DNA of 64,000 nucleotides, taken from Camarhynchus parvulus (lineage: Eukaryota > Chordata > Aves > Passeriformes > Thraupidae). Positions 50,454-62,300 of the stretch are shown piece by piece (position 1 is the first letter of the stretch; each line of letters opens with the position of its first letter). The translations under genes were made by a program, and so were the position numbers. The notes beneath the pieces are model-generated. The model saw only the letters and a program-made list of their open reading frames with translations, was not told the DNA's origin and ran no database searches. The DNA lies in NCBI RefSeq assembly GCF_901933205.1, contig NC_044571.1:58651994-58715993 (forward strand). Reading direction: 5' to 3'.

Positions 50454-52559
50454 CACTATGTCACCAGAATGAAATTCAACTCACAACTGGGAAGAGTATT
50501 TGCTTTTAAATATAATTGAAGTAAGGACAAGGTAAAATTACAGAACAGCAAGGCATGAACCCACTGCATTTTCTCTGTGTGATACTGTTCCAAAAACTCA
50601 GTGAAGCAAGATGCTCATACTGTGTAAAATATTAAATTATTCATTTGATTTGTATTTAATGGTTCCAAAAAACCCAAGCTGGTAAAACACAAACAACACT
50701 TAGTGCACCTTTTTTCTTTTTTTTTTTTTTTTTTGTTCTTCAGAAGGCACTTGTTCCAACACCTTCTGTACGCAGGCTAAATTATTTCCCTCAAGTTTTG
50801 ATTCTATCCAACATTAGTAGAAAGGTGTATAGTTTTCTATTCCCATGAGGCACATATGTTTTCATACCCCCCAAGCACACTGCTTTCAACTGCTTGTTAA
50901 GCAGAGCCAATGAAACTGAGAATTCTTAAACAAAACACACATTAGCATGCCTCTTATTTTCTTAGGTTTTCATTGCTCCATTTAGTATTTAGAACTTCAT
51001 CCCACTCCTATTGAAGTAAGTAATGAAACTCACATTGATTTCAATTTGAAAGCCTCTCAATTGCATTAACATCTAATTGTTGAAAAAGGGAAAGCAGATC
51101 TGTGCAATGTTATCAACCAAAGTTTTGCTTCTGTATGTGCTCTATACTTCTGTATTGTGGAAGTTACTGCTTTATCTGGGATATTTTCTACTTGTGGCCA
51201 TGTTTGCTTGTCTTTTGCATAGTGCTTCAAATTTTATCCAAGTCATAGTACTGATAGGAATAAAATGAAATTTAGAATATGCATCCCACCTTTAAAATCT
51301 TGCATGTCTAGTAGTTATCAATTATTATTTAAACTTTTGTAGCAGAAGGAGAAGAAGAGATATTAATCTTGCCCATCTTCTGTTTGATAATAAGCCTCAA
51401 AGAACACCAGCTACTGCAGAGATAATTACCCCAAGCACTAGGGCTGCCCTGTACATTCTTCTGAAGTGACTGATAATCCGAGAATGTTAGTGCCACTTCC
51501 CCAGCTTCCATCAGCTGCACAAGCTATCTCCCTCCTCCTACTTCTAAACATCTCTGTGGCTCTAGGGCTGTCAGCAGAGCGCATGCCACTATCTATTCCT
51601 TCTCTTCCTCTCTTTCAGAGTCCTGTTACCACTTGTTTAATAACCCGCTGCACTAACCTTCACCACCTCCCTTCTTTTCCATCCTTCATGCTTGAATGAT
51701 TTTATGGGTTCCAATTCATTTGAAGATGTTGATGCCTGTGAAAATGTAACTGCCCAGAAAGGGGCAGCATGCACAATCACCCTAAAACTTTTTCATGAGG
51801 CATTCAATCTCCGATGATCTGGCTGTGATCTTTCAGAATAGTGAACAGTTCCACAAAGCTGGCTTCCAGAATCCAGTTCTGCTCTCCATTCTTCTCATAT
51901 TTTATATTATCCCATGTGTTGAAACTGTATCTATTTCTCAAATCCCAACACACATTCTTCTATCCCTATAACAATTCCTTTGGGAAAAGTTCCTTTGAAA
52001 AAATTCTTTGACACATCACAGAGTATGGCTTGCATATATTAACAGACATTTCTTTATAAGCATAACTAGATCGACTTGATTTAGTTTTCTATTATATTTG
52101 TTTAAAACAGCCAAGGCTAAAATTTATTTTTTCTTCTCCTTTTTGAGAAAATTGCATTTTGAAGCTCAACAATTTTCATATCCTCCCACCTCCTCAAGAT
52201 CTATTTAAGTAAATATAATCAGACTTGTTCTGAAGAAAAATATTTCATTGAGGATAAGTAGAGATTCTATATTTATGCGTGGGTGATATGTACTTTAAGT
52301 AGCAGTGATTTTTCTCTTGCCTAGGCCAGGCCTTCTCACTGGCATTGGTATGTTAAAGCCAATAGAACTGCTGTGGAGAGATGCAGCTTCATTTTAGACA
52401 ATTTTGAATGATTAAAGAAAGAGGAAACTCTGCATTGTAGCTGCTTCTTGCTCAAATTAAAAAACATTTAAAAATAATTAAAAGTAAGTAGTGAGGTTTT
52501 GAACAAGGATTTGAATTTTTCTTTGCAGGTCATATCCATCCACATGTTTTGGTGGAAAC
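50454..52559. other. AT-rich non-coding DNA
   Basis: A T run lies at about 50719-50735. The block at about 51003-51053 resembles an old amniote repeat motif (see findings). Nothing else recognised. Confidence 0.5.
51003..51053. repeat. Possible copy of an old amniote inverted motif
   Basis: The sequence has cctattgaagtaagtaatg followed by actcacattgatttcaat. This is an imperfect inverted pair of the type CATTGAAGTCAATG that I recall as common in amniote interspersed repeats. The family name is not known to me and the match is degenerate. Confidence 0.35.
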
Positions 52560-52635
52560 CAAGTATGCTTTTATTTTATGTTTTTTAATTTTTTCCAGAA
52601 TTCATCACCTCCACTGGAAGTAGGCTTTCTTTCTT

Positions 52636-52848
52636 TTGAATGTAGTAAAACCCTGGTCCCCTGTTTCTCCAGGTGAAAAGTTCATTGAAGAACCAATTCT
52701 TCTTTCTTTTCCTGATACTTTCAAGAACAACTTGCAGAACGACTTACTGCTCACCTTCACAGAGGATGACAAAAAAATACCCAAAATGAACAATCAAGAA
52801 GTTTTTCAACTTTTACAACACTTTCAACCAGATGGTTTTGGAACATAG
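52636..52848 (+). other. Weak exon-like open frame
   Basis: A pyrimidine-rich run and cag (ending near 52674) precede an open frame that reads FIEEPILLSFPDTF and later TEDDKKIPKMNNQEVFQLL before a TAG at 52846. The composition looks more like protein than most frames here, and the run before it could act as a splice acceptor, so it might be a terminal exon or a pseudogene piece. I recognise no family, see no partner exon, and frames of this length arise by chance in this window. Confidence 0.12.
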
Positions 52849-53265
52849 ATATCCCATATCCTCAATTGTTTTTATTCATTCACTTTAGCACATTACTGGT
52901 TGTGGAGCCAAGAGGAGGTAGAAAGAAAGATCTCTTCATCTGCTTAGGCTTTCATATAATGAAGGTTTTCGGTATATGTTTTTGCAGAATTAACACTTTG
53001 AAATTTTTGAATTTTTAAAATTTTAATCCCGAGAGATCTCATGTAATATTTAATAGGTTTTCAAAGGCAGAGCTTTGTCTCCTCCTTTCCAGATCAGAAC
53101 ACTTTGGGTCACTTCTGACTTAAATTGTAGCAGGTGAGAATCTCTAGTGCCAATACTGCCAGCAAGTCACAGACACACTGTGACACAAGTGGTCATACCA
53201 AATGACTGCACATTTATGAGACCATCTTCCTCTAGTCATTGCCCAAGTGTCCTTTGAACAGGAGA
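52849..53265. other. AT-rich non-coding DNA
   Basis: Nothing recognised. Confidence 0.55.
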
Positions 53266-53300
53266 TATATATATACGCAAACACACACACACACACACAC

Positions 53301-53350
<50 letters not shown>
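53266..53350. repeat. (TA)n-(CA)n-(TG)n compound microsatellite
   Basis: A short TA run is followed by about 11 CA units (53279-53301), then an ATAT junction and about 23 TG units to 53350. The CA and TG arms are complementary and could fold into a hairpin. The frames on both strands (T-H and V-C runs) are artefacts; the 168-residue frame at 53247-53753 is open mainly because of it. Confidence 0.97.
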
Positions 53351-53352
<2 letters not shown>

Positions 53353-56300
53353 CTCCTTGTCACCAATATAACCATACATTTTTTCCGAAAGAAGTTGCCT
53401 TTTTCTCTTCTCATTATCATAATGAACTCTGTTCTCGTCTCTTCTCTAAATCCTGCTTCCCATTGGAACTAAATCTTCTCTGGAAAAATATGAAGGAAAT
53501 TCCCAGAAGCAGGGGTAAAAAAAAAATCTCCAGTTATATATTACTGATTAAGGTGCTGGGAGTAGACATATATTTTTCCCTATCTAAACTCAAAAATTTC
53601 CTCCTGCAGTATCTGATTCTGAATGGCATTTTCCTGTTTGGGATTGATGATAATGGACTTACTTTATTTTATAGACTTGGGGAAAATAAACATGAGTGGA
53701 AGGTGAATAAAACTCTCAAAACTTCACTTCATGTAAGAAATAGACAACTATAAGAGCCATTCAACAATTCCTGGGTGTTTGTATATTGCACACAGGCTGA
53801 AAAACTCATGCATTCAAAATCCTTTTGAGGGGAGGACTACTCACAGATGCCTCAGCTGTACTCTTATTATGCAAATGTATGTTGACATAAAGTTGCCCAG
53901 ATATCTGAGAACTGCATTACCCTAGTGATTCCCACTGCACTGCCTTAGATCCTACCCTTCTCTACTATCATCATTGTGATTCCATTGCGGGAGGCTTTGG
54001 AGCATACTGATGCAAAAGAGCAGAATTTGCCCCTTAAAGTAACAGAGAGATTGACATATGTTTTCTCCATCCATTTGGCTAACCTACAATAAAATGCCTG
54101 GTGCTCCATCAGAGTTCGTAATTGATTGGCCAGTAAACAGCTTGTTGATAATAACATATTCTCGCCATCTGATGTTTTGAACAATCCAGAAGCAATCTGC
54201 AGCAACGCTATTTACACTATGTTCCCTGCACTGGGCATGGATCCAGCTCTTACCACCACCAAGAACAAAGAAGCAGGAGGTCTGTCATAACCTTCAGAAG
54301 TTTTTGTGAGTAATTTTAAGGTTTTCAGAGACAGTTTGGCTTCTAGCAGAGGATTTCCACACCGAGATATTTTTCACATTCTTTGTTTTATGTATCATAA
54401 TGGGGAAAGAAAGATGTACAGAACAAGTTTTCACAATAGATAAGCATTTAAAGGACATTGTCTTTGACCTCCTGCTAAGACAGAGGTTCAAGCAATGCTG
54501 AGAACGTCTCATTAGTCATGTTAGGTGACCTTGGACTGATCCTCTAGCTTGTGTAATGCAAAATATCTCAAAACCATGTGCACTGCCTATTCAGATTATG
54601 TGCATTTTCTCCCTTTGGGATCCTTCTGTGGAACTGAGATCACAAGGGAGCTTGATGTATGCACATGTTTGTTTACACACATACATACTAATATGTAGGC
54701 AGGTTTCTACTAGACCTGAGCTTGGAATCTAAGAATCTTCTTAGCTGAGTGATTCCTTTGGGGATTTAGCTCTCTATAATCAAACATTTTTAAATTATCT
54801 ACAAGTAGGGACATGCAAGTAATACCACTGATATAAGTCTTAGTAGCAGCAAGGTCTCTCCCAGGGGCAGAAGCATTCCTCAGCTCTCTGTAAATGTTTA
54901 GTACAGGCACTGAGAGTACAAGTACCAATGTGCTGAATTGTGAGACTGAGGAACATACCAGGATGGACATGTGTCCAGAACAGAACATGAAGCTACTGGA
55001 GAACAGTCAATTACCTTCAAACTACTGTCTAAATTTAGGCACTTTCATTTCTATCCAACAGCAGAGCCAGCATTAAGAAGGCCTTACACTTCACTTTCAA
55101 ACTGCTCATTTCAAGCACTCATTTCCATTTTAACTGTGAGAATATTTTCTTTAATAGAAGTGTATATTCTGCATGTAATCATAAGGCTTAATAATGATGT
55201 CAAGTTGTGTTGTTAAAAATCAAATCCCAGTGAGTTCAACAGATTTATCTGGCCTTTTTATGACATTGAAGATGAGACCTTTCCCCCTCCCAATGGCCAT
55301 GATACTCCAATAATTGCTTAATATGTAAAGAGTAACAAACAAAAAGACATAGCACCTATTCAACACTTGCATTTCTTGTCTTTTAAAATATCCCCAGCTG
55401 TCCTGTTTCTTGGAGTTCCCTTTCAATAGTTTCAAGAAAACTTAAGATCCCAGTGTCAGTGGTTATTAGGTTTAAGTTCTTTGTTGTAGCAATAACAAGG
55501 TCTTCTTGGCTAAAAGAAATTTAATGTCTTATATAAATTTAAAAAATATTTTCTTATAATATTCTTGTAGAAAACTATAATCATGCTGCATTTCAGTGTG
55601 TTAAAAATTTAAACCTTGCCCACATTTTACTTAATTAAAAAATTGCAAGTAAATAAAAAACATTAGAATTCTACTTAGTAAGTTCTTCTTTGAAGATACC
55701 ACTTTAATCATGAAGATTTTCATTTACACTATCTAAGAATTAACACAGTTTCTTTCAAACTATTTGTTTTATGAATACTCGTCTGAAGTTATCTCACAAT
55801 TTAATCTCCAATGGAGCTTTTTATTCTTTGACAGCGCATTGGCTATGTACCAGTTTGGGGTTTTTTTATCCTTTTCACAGTTTCTTCAGCTCAGCTGTTC
55901 CATATAAGTTGCCAGCATTTTTAAATGGCTGCTTTCATTATTATTTAATGTGTGTTGGTTTCAGCAAATATTGTAACTACAACTGTTGCTTATTATGGGT
56001 CTTTTTTTTACCCTATAGTCAGTCAACTGGCAACATTCCAAACTCCTTTTTAATTTCCTATGACTAGAAAACTGTGCTTGCAAGGTCTACTCACTCTTTC
56101 AGATGTTTGACATCATTACTATTTAATATGCTCCTTCAAGAAATGTTGTTGCCACAGCATTTCCCGACAGCTTTACAGCTCTTCTTCCTCATTAAATACA
56201 ACTGTAATTGTGCTTAAAAAAGAATTATTTTGAACACAACTATTTCCCACTCTGTCCAGCAATACCATAGGAGACTGACTCACTACAAATTTGTTATGGT

Positions 56301-59300
56301 CCCTGAGTTTCCTGACAACTACACCAAAGACCTAATGTAGTTCTCAGAATTTCCCAGAAAATTTTAGTATCTACTCACCTAGGCAAGAAATATGGATAAT
56401 GGAGTGGTCAGCACCTCTGGTTCATGTTTACTCTATTAGTTTCAAAAATGGAGGGATGAAGAGGTTTCAAAAGTCACTGGAGTCTTGCCTTAGTCATTTA
56501 AGCAATTCAAAATTAACTAATGCTTCCAATTCTATTTAGATCTGCAAAGCCATGGTAGAATTTTTACACGACCTTTCAACCTTGAAAAAACCTTGTGGGT
56601 TTTTTTCTCATGATGATTTACACAATAAATAGATGGCCCTATCAATAATGCACCAAGGAAATGTAAATGCTCATATTTCCTAAACTCTTCTGTTCACTGC
56701 CTAGCCCTCTATTGATCACCTAGTCAATTCTGCCTATATCTTGAAATTTCCCCACAGGCATTAAAAAAAATTCTGTTAGGGCACTCAGCTGTGAAAGAAA
56801 CCCCTTCCTCATCTTCCTTTTCTTTGTGTCCTCTGCTTCACTTGTCTTATTCAGGACTTAACATACCCTTAAAAACAATGAACCTTATTTTTCTAGCATT
56901 TTCATTATAGGGTGAAGAAGGAAAAGATATTACTTTGTCTGAGACATTAAAAGAAAGGCAAACAGGAGGGTAGGAATGGTGATTAAAGGCATGTCATCAG
57001 TAAAAAGAGTCTTTTGGGTTGATAAAATTGGAGAAGGTCCCTTGTTAGGTGGGAGACATGCAGAACTACCAGAAGGTATGTGTTTCTTTTTTAAGCATTT
57101 TTTCAACCATAAACAACATGGAATCCTTTTTTCTATGATACTCTACAGCTGTCTGTTGTGTGTAGCTGAAACTCTGAGGTTCTAATCCCTAAGCACAGAA
57201 AAACCTTCACCATGGGGTAAAGATTTACCTCATGGGAGAAGCAACTTTCTGAGAGAAGGATGGCAGTTTGAGGCTGTGACCTACCACAGGAACTGGGGCC
57301 CCTTTAAACCCAATATGCTATTTGAAATGCAGGATCTTGCTTTTTCTATCAGAGATAGAGTGACTTCATTTAGGATGGAACAGTATGTCTTATCAAATGC
57401 ATTTTTTTATCCTGTCATTTCATTTACTCCTCCTGGGGAGAGGATGTGTGTATAAGAGAGGGAAAACAAACCACATGTAACAGATATGGCCAGAGTTGTT
57501 CAGCGTATTCTGAGAAGTTATTCAAACACTGTTATTTGATGGTCACACATTATTTTATTCAGAAACAGGAAGTAGGTCTTGGTAAACTTCATGTAGCACA
57601 GACATTCATAGTACCTATTCAAGCATTTGCATTTATTGCAAGGAAAAATAAATATTAATTGGCTACTGTATTTCAAGATATTTTGTTTTAATCTTTATAA
57701 TTGCACAGTAGTTGCAGTTTTGAATTCCATTATGCTGCCTTCAAGTTTAGGTAAGAAATGGGTCATTTTGCATCATGTAGCATCATAGTCCGAGTCATCA
57801 ACCATAACCTGCTGTTACAGTGATGTCATTATGCAAATTAATAAAACAGACCATGAATTCAAAATTAAAACAATTTTTATATCAGGAAAACATATTCAAT
57901 CTGCATTTCCATCAGATATTTATCAGACTAAGTATCTAATGGAAGTGATTATTTGAATTATGCATGACTATTTCAATTATTTAAAACCTACACATCTCTA
58001 ACAAAATAATTGAGTTCTACCTGTCTAAAAAAAACCTTTTCAAACTTAATATGAAGATATAGAATAATTAGATATTCACACACTAAGAACATGTAATTGT
58101 TTGTTGGCATTTTCCAATTTCAGTTCAGTAACACTGTTGTATTTGCATTGAGAATAGAATTTCTTACAAATGTTTCTTTCTGCTATGCTGTTTAGTTTTT
58201 AAAATCTGTTTTCATGTACAAAATTACCATCAAATTTGTTTACATCAAAACAGGAATTACATAAATTAGATTCCCAATGAGATCTACCTTGAAAGAATAT
58301 TAAGGTTGAAAAGTTGAGTGCTCAAATGAAGGACTAACAAAATTAAGTATGCCTGTGTTCCTCACATGCACATATATCTTCCATCCCTTGTGAATCTGTG
58401 GTTTTTCTAAATCCTCAAAAAATACCTCTTCAAATTCATGCCCATTCAATGGTCATGAATAGCAATTATTATAATGAAGTCATTAGAGTTATGTATATGT
58501 AATATTGCAACTTTAATTCCGTCTTAAATATGCAATGCTTCAATGTTCATCATCCAGTGCTTTATTTGTTTTACAGAATTCATCTTACACCTAACATAAA
58601 AAAATCAATTTAACCGTAAATTTTAATGCAGGAATTTGCTACATCTGTGAGAAGGAGTCAATGGGATAAGGAGACAACACAGGACCAGGTAAGTCAGATA
58701 ATCAATTTCCACATTCCTTTTCCAGTGTTAAAAGTTAAGGCTATACATATGGTTTGGCTGGACTAAGAAGCAGAAATTTTTGGAAAAAAACGTTTTGTTA
58801 CAAACAAAAGTGAATATTTTTTCTGAGAAAATTAATACTGTAATTCAAGTGATCCGCTCCAAATGCCAGACCTGTAGCTCCTGGTAGATCTAAAATTAGG
58901 AGTGTGAAAAATGTCTCTTGTATTTCCTTTCAGATTCTTAATGATTCATTTTACTGATGCATTTTCTCTTGTGTTTATCTTGTCACTGTTTTCATTTTCA
59001 TTCATATTTACACCAAATATGTAAATGAAGTCCCAACACATTAAATAGCACATATATTTAGAATGTTAAACATACACTGTACATCAAAAAATGCTCTGGA
59101 GTTGCTCCCAACAGAGTTTTGCTATCTAAAGTTAATGAGTTTTAATGTACAGTTTCCTTGTACCTTTCCTTTTTCTGCACATCAATCTGTTCATGGCATC
59201 TGTCAAGCATGCAATAGCAGGGAAATATTCTCTGGGGCTGTCAGTGGAATGACACCTTTCTCCTTTACTGGAGTTTGAAAATAATGTCCATATTTCTCTG

Positions 59301-62300
59301 AAATTCTCCAGGCAATGTATATCTGCCTTACAAAACCAACACCATCTGCCCAGGCAGATTCTCAGAGCCAATGACACATAAAAGATTTTATCTGATCTCT
59401 GATGTCAAAGATATTACATTAGGTTATCAAACTTCCACCTAACTAGAGGACTTACCTGCACACCTGACATTCAAATAAAATGGTTAAATAGAACAGTAAC
59501 TAGGGTTACTTCACTGTATTATCACAATCAATTATTATAAGCAAGGACTCTAATATACAAAGAGCAATGCAATTACATGTTCAAATAAAGGATGGAATAC
59601 TTCGGCATTGAATCACTGCATGGCAGATGACCTTATTGAAGCTATATGTATTTTAACGTTCCTAAGAAATTTAGAAGCACACGTTGTATCTGTAGGCAAC
59701 ATACAGACCTGTACTTACCCTGCAATTTATCATTGCAAGCAAGCCCCCACTGGTTTTCATTTTGAAGCTAGCAAACGATTTGTGGTTTCCTGAAAAAAAA
59801 ATCTCAGAATACTCAAAATTAAGAATTTCACTCACTTTCTGAACAGGGCTTATATGAGTCGGCCTCGGTTATTCATTTATGCAATTGTAAAATGGGCGTA
59901 TTGTCCCCATCTGTCTTAGTTGATGGAAAGATATTTATCCATATTTATTTGTTTTTTTTCAGTAAATTTTTCTTGAGGATTTCTTGAAGAACCATTCTTA
60001 ATTCTAATAAGCTCAATAAAAAATTTGAAGTAAAATTAGAACTGCACTTCAACCTGAAGATAATGTGCATTTGCTTCTGATAGCTGCATTTTCTCTCCAG
60101 GCCAATTGTAAAAGTACCAAATGTCAAGGCATCACCATTTACAGATGATATCAGAATTTTTACCCAAACAAATCATCCTTCTTATTATCATTACCACAGC
60201 ACCTTCAAGTATGATGACTTCAAATGATTCCTCTCTAACCTGGTGATCTCATCTTCTGTAATTCCATTTCTTCAAGCTGGCTCACCCTTGTCCTTTAACA
60301 TTAATGGCAAAGAAATTATGACTATTGAGTGAGAACTACACTCACATTAAGAGGAAAACTTATTTTTAACTATCATTTTTTCCCCAAGGATATATTAAAA
60401 ATTATAATAAAAAAATAAATGAGGACATAGCACCAATCTCTAGTAGGAAAGAAGATAACCATGTGCTTAAGCAACATTGTCTCCAACAGGTTTGAAATGC
60501 ACTGGCTAAGTGTCTTCCTGAAAAATGAGGATTGATTCACTTAGTGTCAGTGTGTCTGAATTTTATTAAGTCACAGCAATGGGGGTACACTTGTTTTACT
60601 TTTCTTGAATGTGGCACAACCTAATTTCAACATTTCATTTGATGAGTACGAACATTTTCTATAAAGAGTTGATTATTTTTCTGCAATATGAATATTCCTA
60701 GAAACCAAGTAATTAACTTCAATTTTCAGAGCAACTCAAATTCATTGGGAGATTTGGGATGTTTTCATACAAGATGCCTCTTATATGTCATATAAGAGAC
60801 TACTATTTTTAATATAAATATTTAAGCTCAAAATTTATTTTAATGTTATTGAATACAAAATTATCTAGAAAAGCTAATTTGATAGAAGTCTAGGATGGTT
60901 ATTTTGATAAGTAATTTGTAAATAATTTTCAAAGTATCATTTCTGAACTCACGGCCAAAAAGGTTTCAGTTTAGAGCATTCTAGCACTTCCTTTCAAAGA
61001 TAATTATGACCAGACAAGATTTTTTTTTTTACCAAGTGTACATAAGTCTATAAACACAAAAAAATAAAAACAGTTCAATATCTATGCAGCAAGGCTTCTT
61101 TTATTTCATTCAAAAGTAGCTGTTTGTGTCTCTGTAGTTCCTTCTAATCTTCTTTTGTTTTACTGCTTTAAAATAAAAAATTCTTTTGTTTTATGCATCA
61201 TAGTAGACGAGAAAAATACTAAATCCGAGTTATTCTAATTCTCTCAAGAGCAGAGGAAGAACCAAATCCTAGTGGCTGCTTTACAAAAACAGACCTGTAT
61301 GGTTTATAACTAAGCCAAGGAGACCTTGGCTCCATCAGGGTTTAAGCTGAAAAAAACACTTGTAGGGGATCAACATTACATCACTTACTAAATCTTTTTT
61401 TCAGAGAGTGTCACAGCAGCCCCAACAATTCCTGCAAAACAGAATAGAAAAAAAATGTACTTTTCATCAAATGCAGTTTCTTTTTGCTACTCCTTTTGCA
61501 AATAAGTATCCATTTATTGCCTGTTTGAACAAGGAAAATCTTTCAGCCTTAGGCTAATAGTCTGTAACTGTGAGATGTGAACTCCTCTGCTAACCCACCT
61601 TCTAAACCCCTGCTGCTGGGACCTGGAAGTCGCCTCCCTGGTTCAACACTCTAAGTAAGAAAGCAAACCATGTCAGCATAAGTCACTGAAAGAGCAGCAT
61701 CTGTGCTTGTCTTTCCTGTCGTCCTCTGGTACTTCAGACACGCTGAATAATTGAGCTTGCTGGACTCCTACCAAGTTATCTATCTCTGACGACTGGTGCG
61801 CTGTAAATTCATGTAGAAAACTATTATATTCCACTGAGCTGCAGCTCCCTAGATAAAATGGTAAATTTTCCGCAGATCTTCCTGTCAACTTCAACCTGAA
61901 GGTAGGATTTAGGAAGGTTACATTTCTCAGCAAACAGTCAGCTGGAAGAGGTTTTTCAGCACCTCTCAGTATTTCTCTTTAGTAAAGCAAGGTGAGGGTT
62001 TTTTCAGCCCTTAAAGAAAAATAAACATTGAAGACATTTATTATGGTTACAAGACTTTGCTGTAAGTTCCAGAAATGTTGTCTTGAGGTCACTGCATCGT
62101 CAGAAGACCTGAAGAATTGCTTCTCTGCATGGAATGTAACAGCAATACCAGGTTTTAGCAGCATTCCAGCCAGCATTGAAGGAATTTGGCAGATATTACC
62201 TTTACAGGCTCATTGTTTAATGTCTGCACTTTCTCTTGTCTATGCTTTCAGTTGAACTCCTTTAAAAAAAAGAGACAAGGGAGTATCAGTCTCTAAAATT

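Noticed and set aside
53247..53753. 168-residue plus-strand frame
   Set aside because: It opens through the TG microsatellite, and the remainder has no recognisable domain or coding context.
56780..56860. Possible antisense CR1 phrase (gtgaaagaaaccccttcctc)
   Set aside because: Only one short phrase resembles CR1, and neighbouring landmarks are absent.
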